This document shows, piece by piece, positions 1 through 7,884 of a stretch of 64,000 bases of DNA. Positions within the stretch are counted from its first letter, which is position 1. Every line of letters starts with the position of its first letter. The position numbers and the translations under genes are program-made. The notes beneath the pieces are model-generated. The model worked only from the letters and a program-made list of their open reading frames with translations, made no database searches and was not told the origin of the DNA. This DNA is from Kangsaoukella pontilimi (lineage in GTDB: Bacteria > Pseudomonadota > Alphaproteobacteria > Rhodobacterales > Rhodobacteraceae). Where the stretch lies: contig NZ_WUPT01000002.1 of NCBI RefSeq assembly GCF_009830125.1, positions 620,001 through 684,000 on the forward strand. The letters run 5' to 3'.

Positions 1-475
1 CGTGATTGACATAGGCGTCCCTGAACCAAGCGAAGATCGCGATTCCGGTGACAAAAGCGATGATCTGGCCCGGGTCGACGCTTGTCTCGCCGGAGCGAGA
101 GAAGACGAGGTGCCGCTGCGCCAGGTAGCTTGCAGGCGGGACCGTCAGGCCCACCAGCATGAGAGCTTGCCAGAAAGGGAGATCCGCACGGTCGGCGCCT
201 GCAACGACAAGGGACGAGATGACAAAGGCCAGTCCGGACATCGTCAGAAAACGCGGCAGATAGGGGCCGAGCGCCCCGTCCACGCGGAAGGTCAGTCGCG
301 CCTGACCGACGAAGCTGACAAGAACGGCGGTCAGCCAGCCGGCCATGTTCGCGCCCTGCGGTGCGAGACCGAGGCGATGCGCAACCCAGGCAGCAAGCAG
401 GTGGGTGAGCGTGGCCGCGACGCCGACCATCGCGAAGGTCGACACTTCGCGCAGGCGCTCGGCTCTGGCTGTCAC
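1..475 (-). CDS. GtrA-like membrane protein, 3' end cut by window edge
   Basis: At least 158 codons are visible from a GTG at 475 whose TG is shared with the TGA of the upstream glycosyltransferase gene, so the two are translationally coupled. The protein has about four hydrophobic segments, and the first ~130 residues follow the GtrA pattern (TFAMVGVAATLTHLLAAW near the start, a QRHLVFSRS-like end). GtrA proteins are thought to flip polyprenyl-linked sugars across the inner membrane. The frame runs on past the usual GtrA length into another hydrophobic stretch (IIAFVTGIAIFAWF), so the full protein is probably a fusion with further membrane domains outside the window. The GtrA call is firm in outline; the fusion is inference. 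Confidence 0.7.
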   Translation of the reverse strand, partial: MTARAERLREVSTFAMVGVAATLTHLLAAWVAHRLGLAPQGANMAGWLTAVLVSFVGQARLTFRVDGALGPYLPRFLTMSGLAFVISSLVVAGADRADLPFWQALMLVGLTVPPASYLAQRHLVFSRSGETSVDPGQIIAFVTGIAIFAWFRDAYVNH

Positions 476-1488
476 GTCTTGTCCTCGCCGCCCACGACCG
501 AGCGGACGATGTAAAGCGGCCGCGCGCGCACCTCGCCATAGATGCGGCCCACGTATTCGCCCACGATCCCGATCGCAAAAAGGTTCAGCCCGCCGAAGAC
601 GAGAATGAATATCGCGGTCGATGCGTAGCCCGGCGTGTCACGCCCGGTCAGAATCGTGTCGAACAGGATGAAGGCAGCGTAGAGGAAGCCCGCGAGAGCG
701 GTCAGGAAGCCCACATAGCTCCAGATGCGGAGCGGCCTCGTTGACGACGCGAAGATGCCGTCGAGCGCAAAGTTCCAGAGCCGCCACATGCTCCATTGCG
801 ACCGGCCAGCGGCGCGGCCCGCTCGGGTGTACTCGACCTCTGCCGTTTCGAAGCCGACCCAGCCGAACAGCGCCTTGTTGAAGCGTGCCCTTTCGCCCAT
901 GGCGTCGAGCACAGCCAGAACCTGACGGTCGAGCAGGCGGAAATCGCCCACATCCGCAGGAATGGGCCGCTCTGCCAGCATGTTGAAGACGCGGTAGAAC
1001 TGCCGTGCGGTCCAGCGCTTGATCAGACCGTCCGACGACCGGTCGGAGCGGCGGGCATTCACGATCCGCGCGCCTTGCTGCCAAAGGTGGATCATCTCGG
1101 GGATGACGGCGGGGTCGTCCTGCAGGTCGACGTCGATAGGAATGGCGCAGGCGCCCTTCGCCTCGGCCAGACCGGCGGCGAGCGCCGCGTCCTTGCCGAA
1201 ATTGCGCGACAGGTTGACGATGCGAATGCGCGGGTCGTCCAGCATGGCCGTCCGAAGGATGAATTCGGTGGCATCGGTCGAACCGTCATTCACGAAGACG
1301 AACTCGAAGAGACAGGTGTCCTCCAGAGTCGCAATCGCCGGACCGATACCATCCAGAAACGGACCGATGGCGGCCTCCTCGTCCTTCACCGGGACTACGA
1401 GCGAGACCAGCGGCAGCACTTCCAGCGCGAGTTGCGGGTCGTCCGATGCCGGTACGCCGGGGTCCGAGATATGCGAAGCCTCTGCCAT
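472..1488 (-). CDS. GtrB/DPM1-like family 2 glycosyltransferase
   Basis: This is a GT2 enzyme that likely transfers a sugar from a nucleotide sugar to a polyprenyl phosphate on the cytoplasmic face of the inner membrane. The GT-A domain begins with [10 protein letters not shown], has [12 protein letters not shown], a catalytic-type DVDLQDDP motif and a GDFRLLDR segment. Two C-terminal membrane helices follow ([16 protein letters not shown] and a helix ending [10 protein letters not shown]), the standard GtrB arrangement. I place the start at 1488, where AGGGG lies just upstream; longer in-frame starts at 1503 and 1566 exist but lack as good a ribosome-binding site. It overlaps the GtrA-like gene by 4 nt, as expected for a transferase-flippase pair that modifies a surface glycan or lipid. 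Confidence 0.85.
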   Translation of the reverse strand: MAEASHISDPGVPASDDPQLALEVLPLVSLVVPVKDEEAAIGPFLDGIGPAIATLEDTCLFEFVFVNDGSTDATEFILRTAMLDDPRIRIVNLSRNFGKDAALAAGLAEAKGACAIPIDVDLQDDPAVIPEMIHLWQQGARIVNARRSDRSSDGLIKRWTARQFYRVFNMLAERPIPADVGDFRLLDRQVLAVLDAMGERARFNKALFGWVGFETAEVEYTRAGRAAGRSQWSMWRLWNFALDGIFASSTRPLRIWSYVGFLTALAGFLYAAFILFDTILTGRDTPGYASTAIFILVFGGLNLFAIGIVGEYVGRIYGEVRARPLYIVRSVVGGEDKT

Positions 1489-1630
1489 TTGGCCCCTGAT
1501 CATTCCGAATGGCGGGACAATTCCGCCTTTGACAGGCTTTTTGTCTCTCGAAACGGGCAACATCATGGCAGAGGCGGGGCAGGATCACGCCCCCTCGACA
1601 ACGGGCGAATTCCGCTACATATCCTCGGCC

Positions 1631-3430
1631 ATGACAGACCTCGCTCATATCCGCAATTTCTCGATCGTGGCCCATATCGACCACGGCAAGTCGACGCTCG
1701 CCGACCGGCTGATCCAGTTGACCGGCACCGTGGCCGAACGCGACATGAAGGATCAGTTGCTTGACGCGATGGACATCGAGCGTGAGCGCGGCATCACGAT
1801 CAAGGCCAACACCGTCCGGATCGAATACCCGGCAAAGGATGGCGAAACCTATATCCTCAATCTGATCGACACGCCGGGCCATGTCGACTTCGCCTACGAG
1901 GTCAGCCGCTCGATGCAGGCGGTCGAGGGCTCGCTTCTGGTGGTCGATGCCTCGCAGGGCGTCGAGGCGCAGACGCTCGCCAACGTGTATCAGGCGATCG
2001 ACGCGGACCACGAGATCGTGCCGGTTCTGAACAAGATCGACCTGCCCGCCGCCGATGTCGACCGGGTCAAGGAACAGATCGAGGATGTGATCGGCATCGA
2101 CGCGTCGGAGGCTGTGCATATCTCGGCCAAGACCGGACTGGGCATTCCCGACGTGCTGGAAGCCATCGTCACGCGCCTGCCTGCGCCCAAGGGGGACCGC
2201 GACGCGCCCTTGAAGGCGATGCTGGTCGATAGCTGGTACGACCCGTACCTCGGCGTCGTCGTCATGATCCGCGTGATCGACGGCGTGATCCGCAAGGGCG
2301 ACATGATCCGCATGATGCAGACGGGCGCGCGCTACGGCATCGACAAGCTGTCCGTGCTCCGCCCCGCCATGCAGGACATCAAGGAGCTTGGCCCCGGCGA
2401 GATCGGCGTCTTCACCGCGTCCATCAAACAGGTGCGCGACACCAAGGTGGGCGACACGATCACCCACGAGAAGAAGGGCACTGACACGCCACTGCCGGGC
2501 TTCAAACCGTCTCAGCCGGTGGTCTTCTGCGGGCTTTTCCCCGTCGACACCAACGACTTCGAAGACCTCCGCGACGCCATCGAGAAGCTGGCCCTCAACG
2601 ACGCCTCCTTCACCTACGAGATGGAGACGTCCGCTGCTCTGGGCTTCGGCTTCCGCTGCGGGTTCCTGGGCCTTCTGCACCTCGAAGTGATCCGCGACCG
2701 GATCGAGCGGGAATACGACATCGACCTGATCACCACCGCGCCTTCGGTGATCTATCACGTCTACATGAAGGACGGCTCCAAGCTCGACCTGCACAACCCC
2801 GCCGACATGCCCGACGCGACGCTCGTGTCCCATATCGAAGAGCCGCGGATCAAGGCCACCATCCTTGTCCCCGACGAGTATCTGGGCGACGTGCTGAAGC
2901 TCTGCCAGGACCGGCGCGGCATTCAGGAGGACCTGACCTATGCCGGTGCGCGGGCGATGGTGGTCTATGACCTGCCGCTGAACGAGGTGGTCTTCGACTT
3001 CTACGACCGGCTGAAATCGGTGACGAAGGGCTATGCCAGCTTCGACTATCAGCTGATGGGCTACCGCGAGGACAAGCTGGTCAAGATGCAGGTGCTGGTC
3101 AATGACGAGCCCGTCGATGCGCTGTCCATGATGGTCCACCGCGACCGGGCCGAGATGCGCGGCCGCGCCATGTGCGAGAAGCTGAAAGAGCTGATCCCGC
3201 GCCACATGTTCAAGATCCCGATCCAGGCCGCCATCGGCGGCAAGGTCATCGCCCGCGAGACGCTGTCGGCGCTGAGGAAGGACGTGACCGCCAAGTGCTA
3301 TGGCGGCGACGTGACCCGGAAGAAGAAGCTCTTGGAGAAGCAGAAGGCGGGCAAAAAGAGAATGAGGCAGTTCGGGAAGGTCGAGATCCCGCAGGAAGCT
3401 TTCATAAATGCGTTGAAGATGGACAGCTAG
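1631..3430 (+). CDS. lepA: Elongation factor 4 (LepA), ribosome back-translocase GTPase
   Basis: The 599-residue protein matches LepA in length and content. G1 is AHIDHGKS at residues 14-21, the switch II motif DTPGH is at 80-84, and the NKID box lies near 134. The C-terminal half carries the LepA-specific domain, with a lysine-rich end ([18 protein letters not shown]) that contacts the ribosome. EF4 is a translational GTPase that can move mis-positioned tRNAs back on the ribosome under stress. I chose the ATG at 1631 because the protein then begins [19 protein letters not shown], as in other LepA proteins; the open frame extends upstream only as the shadow of the divergent glycosyltransferase gene. 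Confidence 0.97.
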   Translation: MTDLAHIRNFSIVAHIDHGKSTLADRLIQLTGTVAERDMKDQLLDAMDIERERGITIKANTVRIEYPAKDGETYILNLIDTPGHVDFAYEVSRSMQAVEGSLLVVDASQGVEAQTLANVYQAIDADHEIVPVLNKIDLPAADVDRVKEQIEDVIGIDASEAVHISAKTGLGIPDVLEAIVTRLPAPKGDRDAPLKAMLVDSWYDPYLGVVVMIRVIDGVIRKGDMIRMMQTGARYGIDKLSVLRPAMQDIKELGPGEIGVFTASIKQVRDTKVGDTITHEKKGTDTPLPGFKPSQPVVFCGLFPVDTNDFEDLRDAIEKLALNDASFTYEMETSAALGFGFRCGFLGLLHLEVIRDRIEREYDIDLITTAPSVIYHVYMKDGSKLDLHNPADMPDATLVSHIEEPRIKATILVPDEYLGDVLKLCQDRRGIQEDLTYAGARAMVVYDLPLNEVVFDFYDRLKSVTKGYASFDYQLMGYREDKLVKMQVLVNDEPVDALSMMVHRDRAEMRGRAMCEKLKELIPRHMFKIPIQAAIGGKVIARETLSALRKDVTAKCYGGDVTRKKKLLEKQKAGKKRMRQFGKVEIPQEAFINALKMDS

Positions 3431-3551
3431 CTTTCACACTGCGCGTTTGCTGCCTTGGAATTCTTACTTTGGGTGTGGCGCCTGTACGTTGACGTCAAGC
3501 GCAACTGCGAGCATCCTTGAAGCTTGTCAGACAGGTTTTGGGAGTTAAGAC

Positions 3552-4784
3552 TTGAATGCGGAATTGAAACCTAGAGCACTTGATATAGAATTTTTTTCAA
3601 AGGAGAGCAGCAAGACAACGCAGCTTGTCAATAATGCTGACGTTTCTGCCCAAATAGACGGTAAGCATACTTGGTTTAAATATATATTTAATGAGCCTGT
3701 GTTTCTGACAAAGATTGAGGTTTTTTCAGAAGGTTATAATTCTTGGGATAAGTTCGAGATAATTGTTACTCATGTTGACGGTACTTTTCATGAGGAAAGT
3801 GTCGATGTTAAAACTGGTGTTGTGTCGCTTCAGCTTGGCAAGCTCGTGTCAGGTTTTCAGTTTCGACCTGGCCGAAAATGGTCGTCTAGCCCCAAGATAA
3901 CTAAAGTCATTGCGACTGGTCTTACTCTATCCGAGTTCCATGCCTTTGAGTGGAAACTCAAAGAGCATGAGCAGAGAGCGGCGGAGCTAGCTGAGAAGCA
4001 AAGCAATTATGATGCTCTCAAGGATACCAGAGACACGCTATCTTCTGAAAAAACTCAGTTGGAATCTGAGATCGGCAAGTCAAGGTCGCAGCTCGATGAT
4101 CTCAACACCAAAGTTAGCTCGGCGTCGAACAGCCTCGAAACCCTTTTAGAGGATGTGAAAACTGCCCGTAGCGACGTGAAGCGTGCCCGTGAGGACAAAA
4201 ACAAGCTTCTAGATGAAACGGCCGAAATACGGCGAGAACTCGAAACGCTTACGCGGGAGGTAAGGCTTTTCCCAAGTGAGATTTCGGGCTTCGTTCGTGA
4301 GGGAAACAGGAACATTCGATGGTATATCGGGCTATCAATGCCTTTTGTAATTGTACTCTTCGTAATACTGAACTCATTATTTTCGAGCGCTATTGATTTG
4401 ACTCAACTATGGCGCAATGAGGAATCCATTGATGTCTGGACAATTTTTCTTACGCGACTACCATTTGTTTTAGTTGCCTTTGCGCTGATCGAAGCTTGCG
4501 GATATATTGTTGGTCGGCTCATTTATGAAATAGTTAGGATTAACCGTCAACGACTAGAGTTTGCCAAGCTGAGTATCGTCGCTAAGGATGTGTCGGCAGC
4601 TTCTGCCAACACTACCTCTCTTACGGACGACGAAGTTTTTGAGAAAGAAACTCAACTCAAGATGAACCTCCTTCGTGAGCATATGAAAAACCAGTCCGCT
4701 GATCAGTTTGAATACAAGGGTAGTGCAATTGTTTCCGCACTGGTTGGCGTTGCAGAAAGGCTTGGAGGAAAGAAGGGCGACTGA
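3552..4784 (+). CDS. Unknown membrane protein: discoidin-like N-domain, coiled coil, two TM helices
   Basis: I do not recognise this 410-residue protein. Residues ~15-130 are beta-rich and resemble a galactose-binding/F5-8C-like sandwich (FNEPVFLTKIEVFSEGYNSW, then a KITKV strand). Residues ~135-245 form a long charged coiled coil. Two hydrophobic helices follow near 256-285 and 297-325, then a ~85-residue polar tail. There is no signal peptide, so the N-domain and coiled coil are probably cytosolic or sit on one side of the membrane. It starts at TTG 3552, with GGGAG about 7 nt upstream and no better in-frame ATG. Base composition is visibly AT-rich, with many ATA, TTA and AGA codons, unlike all neighbours, which suggests recent transfer. 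It sits alone between lepA and an intergenic region, with no mobile element in sight. The domain reading is inference from sequence pattern. Confidence 0.75.
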   Translation: MNAELKPRALDIEFFSKESSKTTQLVNNADVSAQIDGKHTWFKYIFNEPVFLTKIEVFSEGYNSWDKFEIIVTHVDGTFHEESVDVKTGVVSLQLGKLVSGFQFRPGRKWSSSPKITKVIATGLTLSEFHAFEWKLKEHEQRAAELAEKQSNYDALKDTRDTLSSEKTQLESEIGKSRSQLDDLNTKVSSASNSLETLLEDVKTARSDVKRAREDKNKLLDETAEIRRELETLTREVRLFPSEISGFVREGNRNIRWYIGLSMPFVIVLFVILNSLFSSAIDLTQLWRNEESIDVWTIFLTRLPFVLVAFALIEACGYIVGRLIYEIVRINRQRLEFAKLSIVAKDVSAASANTTSLTDDEVFEKETQLKMNLLREHMKNQSADQFEYKGSAIVSALVGVAERLGGKKGD

Positions 4785-5101
4785 ACTGCCCCATCAGGGC
4801 GGGCGCTTTTCGCCCCCGGGGCTCCGCCCGTTCGGACCTGAATACGTCCACTGCACGTTTTCCGAGACGGTCCTCACCCCCTCGGTTCGGGCGCAGCGCA
4901 TTGAACAAAGCGAACCATAAGAACCAACCCGTAGGGCGCGGCTCACCCCGCCGAGGCGTGTCATTCCCCCGAACGGAACCGACCGCCACCGTTCCCGAGA
5001 AATGCCGGTCTGAAAGCCCGCCCTACGCGTTCGCGACCGCTGCGCACGAAAAAGCCCGGCGGTTCCCCGCCGGGCCATTCTCTCAGCCGAGCCTTTCGCA
5101 C
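4785..5101. other. Intergenic stretch without credible gene
   Basis: About 317 bases separate the AT-rich gene from the entericidin-like gene. Open frames here on both strands are short, arginine/proline-rich and lack ribosome-binding sites. A small hairpin (GGGCG, loop CTTTT, CGCCC) near 4803 could terminate the upstream gene, and a clear minus-strand terminator lies at 5049-5075. Composition returns to GC-rich immediately after 4785, marking the right edge of the AT-rich block. Confidence 0.6.
5049..5075 (-). terminator. Rho-independent terminator of the entericidin-like gene
   Basis: A perfect 9-bp stem (GCCCGGCGG at 5054-5062 with CCGCCGGGC at 5067-5075, loop of 4) is followed on the minus strand by five T residues (A-run 5049-5053). 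It lies 27 nt past the stop of the minus-strand lipoprotein gene. Confidence 0.85.
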
Positions 5102-5233
5102 TCAGTACTGCGCGCGGTTCGACTCTTCCTGGATCACCTCGCCGGCGGTTTCGATGTCTTCGCCGGCGCCTTCGACGGTCTGGCAGGCGGCTAGCATGGT
5201 CAGGGCGGCGAGGGTCAGCATGATGCGTGTCAT
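5102..5233 (-). CDS. Entericidin-like small lipoprotein (43 aa)
   Basis: This 43-residue frame starts MTRIMLTLAALTMLAACQTV and continues through an acidic tail (EGAGEDIETAGEVIQEES) to the end. The lipobox LAAC places the lipidated cysteine near residue 17, leaving a mature peptide of about 27 residues. The VEGAGEDI..AG..I motif is that of the entericidin A/B family, small membrane lipoproteins linked in enterics to stress-induced lysis or envelope stress. A strong AGAAGGAGATAGAA site lies directly before the ATG at 5233, and a good terminator follows. Its neighbour at 5288-5425 is another tiny lipoprotein gene in the same direction. The family call is good; the role in this organism is unknown. 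Confidence 0.85.
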   Translation of the reverse strand: MTRIMLTLAALTMLAACQTVEGAGEDIETAGEVIQEESNRAQY

Positions 5234-5287
5234 TTCTATCTCCTTCTCGACTGAGAGGAGAACGCGCTGCCCCCGCCTTTGGGTTCC

Positions 5288-5425
5288 CTAGAACAGCCCG
5301 TCGCCGCCGTTACGGTCTTCGGCGATGGTGTCGGCGCCGATGGCGGCGGCGCCGCCGATCACAACGGGGACGCAGGCCGTGGTCAGGGTGAGAAGGGCGA
5401 GGGCAAGGGCAAGGCGGTGAAGCAT
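5288..5425 (-). CDS. Small conserved lipoprotein (45 aa)
   Basis: The credible gene is the 45-residue frame starting MLHRLALALALLTLTTACVP at 5425, preceded by GGAGACCCCC. The lipobox LTTAC gives a lipidated cysteine near residue 18, and the mature peptide is short and glycine/alanine-rich with an acidic C-terminus (EDRNGGDGLF). I recall similar tiny lipoproteins in Rhodobacteraceae but no function. The longer frame to 5689 has no ribosome-binding site and its extra N-terminus looks non-coding. It lies 54 nt upstream of the entericidin-like gene and may be cotranscribed with it. Confidence 0.7.
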   Translation of the reverse strand: MLHRLALALALLTLTTACVPVVIGGAAAIGADTIAEDRNGGDGLF

Positions 5426-6398
5426 GGGGGTCTCCGGGTCTTTTCGCGCCGACGTTAGGACAGCGCCGGGCCTGTCGCCAGCGCGGGGGCGCGGGGGCGT
5501 GCGATTCGCGGGCAAGTGCGACCGCTCTGCACCGTTCAGGCGGGGGTGAGTCGCGGCGATTCCCAGTGGATTTGCCCCGACAGGGCCGAAAATCGCCTTT
5601 GCAGGCGCAGAAACAGGGGGCTGGGCGCCGAAAACCGACCTGTCCACAGGGAAGCCTCTGGAACACCGCGCTTTTCCCGACATGTCCACCGGGATGTCCC
5701 CCCGATATCAACAGCTTATCCCCAGCGATTTTTCATGCTGCACTGCTTTTTCATTGGCAAAAGCGACGCCAGTTGCGACCTTGTCCTTACCGCAACGGAG
5801 CGTAAGCGAAGGGGCGGGTCGCAAGGGCCGAAGGGCCGCGGAAGCGCGATGGGCCGGGGATCACATGACCTCCGCCACAGCGGGAAAGCGGAACCGGCAA
5901 GCCCCGGGAAAGGAAGGGTTTTCGGACCTGGACCGGAACGGGAGGAGCCGAGGCCGGAGCGAGGCCGGAGGGGCTTTTCGAAGCGCCGAAGGTCGGGTGC
6001 CGGCGGAGACGCAGGGTACCACTGGGCCAAACCGCCCTCGGGTGGACAGGTTCAGGAAGGCGTCAGGGCGCGCCCCTCGCGGGCGCAATGCAAAGACCGC
6101 GTCTGAGCACCTGGCGCCTTTATCCTGTCCAAACGCAGCAGACCTCCTCACGATTGACTGTCCGGAGTGAAAAACGGGGCCGGTCGCCTATGCGTCCGAG
6201 CCCCGTTCCCGTCAGTATGCTGTACCGCGTCTACGCACCTGTGCGTTCCTCGTAGCGAAACCGGCCGGAAACATCAACAATATCTTGCGGCGCATTTGAC
6301 GCATCCCCCAACACCTGTGCGGAAACGCAATGGACAGGCATTGGACTCTTCGTCCGGCCCGAAAACATGCTATCCTCGGTCCACATTGCTGGGGGGCG
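5426..6398. other. Long (~970 bp) region without credible protein gene
   Basis: Open frames on both strands are arginine/glycine/proline-rich, overlap each other and lack ribosome-binding sites. Visible structure: an AT-richer patch at about 5705-5770 containing the DnaA-box-like word TTATCCCCA; CTGTCCACA near 5640; a near-direct repeat of GAGGCCGGAG near 5950-5970; and an 8-bp inverted repeat AACGGGGC (6173-6180) with GCCCCGTT (6200-6207). I see no tRNA. In such gene-dense surroundings a gap of this size may hold small RNAs or long leaders, but nothing specific can be named. Confidence 0.5.
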
Positions 6399-6662
6399 AT
6401 GATGAAACGTGTATTTCCACTTCTTTTGATCGCGATTTTCGCGCTCTACTTCTTCGAAAAGCAGACAGGTCGCAACCTTGGCGTCGGCTACACGCTCGGC
6501 AAGAGCGCGGGGTTGGTCGACGGGCTTCTGGGCACCAGTATCGCGGGCGGTTTCGCCGGCGGCTATGGTGCCGCGACCGGCGTTGGTGGCCGCATTTCTG
6601 GCGGTGCTCAGGGTCTGGGCGGGGCTGTGAGCGGCAACATGGGGTCTGTCTTCAACCAGTAG
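6399..6662 (+). CDS. Small glycine-rich exported or membrane-anchored protein
   Basis: An 87-residue frame begins MMKRVFPLLLIAIFALYFFE, a signal peptide or single N-terminal anchor, followed by a segment dominated by glycine, alanine and serine (GGFAGGYGAATGVGG). No known domain is recognisable. I start it at the ATG at 6399, preceded by a GGGGGG run; the longer frame from 6330 lacks a site. The next gene, 80 nt downstream, has a similar layout (short hydrophobic N-terminus, glycine-rich end) and a similar spacing from a TGCTAT word upstream to a G-rich ribosome-binding site, suggesting related genes. Function unknown. Confidence 0.6.
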   Translation: MMKRVFPLLLIAIFALYFFEKQTGRNLGVGYTLGKSAGLVDGLLGTSIAGGFAGGYGAATGVGGRISGGAQGLGGAVSGNMGSVFNQ

Positions 6663-6741
6663 ACGTTCCGCGACGGACTCCAAATCGCGTGCTTTTTATG
6701 CTATGATAATCCCCATTGAAAAGCTGTCGTGGGGGAACGTG

Positions 6742-6921
6742 ATGCATATGCGCGTCTTTACGGCTGCAGTTGTTTGTCTTGCAGTCTATTTGGCCTTTGG
6801 TGACTTCATTCACGGCTCCAGACTGTCCGCGCCCGAGAATTTCGTGGGCGATGTCGGCAGGGGGATCGGCACGGTGATCAGTGGCGCTGCCACGACGGTC
6901 ATCGCTGCAATCGGAATCTGA
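6742..6921 (+). CDS. Small membrane-anchored peptide, tandem partner of upstream gene
   Basis: A 59-residue frame starts MHMRVFTAAVVCLAVYLAFG at 6742, preceded by GGGGGAA at suitable spacing. It has one N-terminal hydrophobic segment, a short polar middle (RLSAPENF) and a glycine-rich, hydrophobic end (GRGIGTVISGAATTVIAAIG). A plausible -10-like word TATGATAAT lies about 40 nt upstream at 6699-6707. It resembles the preceding small gene in layout but not closely in sequence. No function can be assigned. Confidence 0.5.
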   Translation: MHMRVFTAAVVCLAVYLAFGDFIHGSRLSAPENFVGDVGRGIGTVISGAATTVIAAIGI

Positions 6922-7025
6922 AGCCGGAAGAAAATGGACCGGACGGATGCGGGAACTTCATCCGCCCGGTCGAGCCCCCCCGTCCGTCAGGGAATGGGCG
7001 CTGTACAGGGACAACAAGCGCCATG

Positions 7026-7068
7026 GGGAACCATGAGTCGCTAACGCGCTTCTGCTGCAATGGTTCCC
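7026..7068. repeat. Perfect 9-bp inverted repeat between convergent genes
   Basis: GGGAACCAT (7026-7034) pairs with ATGGTTCCC (7060-7068) across a 25-nt loop that itself contains a small GC palindrome. It lies between the end of the small plus-strand gene (6921) and the stop of the minus-strand hydrolase (7109). No T-run follows on either side, so it is a weak terminator candidate or a protein-binding site. Confidence 0.5.
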
Positions 7069-7108
7069 GGCAAAAACACCAAAAAACGACCGAGCGGTTG
7101 GATGGGGT

Positions 7109-7861
7109 TTAACCTGCCAGAAAGGCGCTGACGGCGGCCTCGAATTCCCGCGGCTTTTCAGCGTGAAGCCAGTGTCCGGCGTCGGGAATTTTCGCGAAGA
7201 CGGCGTTGGGGAAGAGGACCTTTATCCTGTCGCGCGCTTCGGGTTGAACGTAGTCGCTGTTTGCCCCCGAGAGGAACAGCGTGGCGCCTTCGAAACGGCC
7301 GTCGATATCGGGAAAGCCGAGGACCTTGTCCATCTCATCGGCGAGCGCGTCTAGGTTCAGACGCCAGCGCCGCTCCTTGGGATCGAGCGACTGAAGGAGG
7401 AAGGCGCGAATACCGGCATCTGGCACAAGCGCGGCAAGCTGGCGGTCTGCGTCGCTGCGTTTTTCGACCGTCGACAGGTCAAGCTCGCGCATGGCGTCGA
7501 TCAGGTGCATCTGCGTATGGGAATAGGCTACCGGCGCAATATCCGCGACCACAAGCCGGCCCACAAGTTCGGGGCGGGTCAGGGCCATGACCATCGCCGC
7601 CTTGCCCCCCATCGAATGGCCGATCACATCATGTGCGGTTCCACCCGTGGCGATGGCCAGATCGTCGGCCATTTCGGGATAGCCATGGACGTCGAACCAA
7701 GGGCTTTCACCATGGTTGCGCATGTCGACGACGGTCACCGGACGCTCCTCGGACAACCGCTTGGCGATGACGCCCCAGTTTCGCGCCGAGCCGAAAAGGC
7801 CATGGGCGATCAGAAGGGGCGTCCCGCTTTGCTCTGACGGATGGACGACGGCGTTCAGCAC
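7109..7861 (-). CDS. Alpha/beta-fold hydrolase, YbfF-like esterase
   Basis: The 250-residue protein is a single alpha/beta-hydrolase domain. The oxyanion segment HGLFGSARNWG starts at residue 20, the nucleophile elbow GHSMGG puts the serine at 83, an acidic residue falls in GANSDYV, and the histidine in DAGHWLHAEKP is near 229. This is the pattern of YbfF-type acyl-CoA or ester hydrolases; the substrate cannot be told. It starts at ATG 7861, 23 nt after the stop of glyA in the same direction, so it is probably the last gene of a glyA transcript. Confidence 0.85.
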   Translation of the reverse strand: MLNAVVHPSEQSGTPLLIAHGLFGSARNWGVIAKRLSEERPVTVVDMRNHGESPWFDVHGYPEMADDLAIATGGTAHDVIGHSMGGKAAMVMALTRPELVGRLVVADIAPVAYSHTQMHLIDAMRELDLSTVEKRSDADRQLAALVPDAGIRAFLLQSLDPKERRWRLNLDALADEMDKVLGFPDIDGRFEGATLFLSGANSDYVQPEARDRIKVLFPNAVFAKIPDAGHWLHAEKPREFEAAVSAFLAG

Positions 7862-7884
7862 GGGGTCACACCTCCGGCGACGGC

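Noticed and set aside
1286-3205. 639-residue open frame antisense to lepA
   Set aside because: It mirrors the codon structure of lepA, has a histidine/aspartate/valine-rich shadow composition and no ribosome-binding site.
5636-5712. CTGTCCACA and TTATCCCCA words as a replication origin
   Set aside because: Only two imperfect DnaA-box words, no cluster, no adjacent origin-type genes (dnaA, hemE, parAB, gidA).
5516-6170. Overlapping open frames in the 5426-6398 gap as genes
   Set aside because: They are rich in Arg, Gly, Pro and Ser, overlap one another in different frames and lack ribosome-binding sites.
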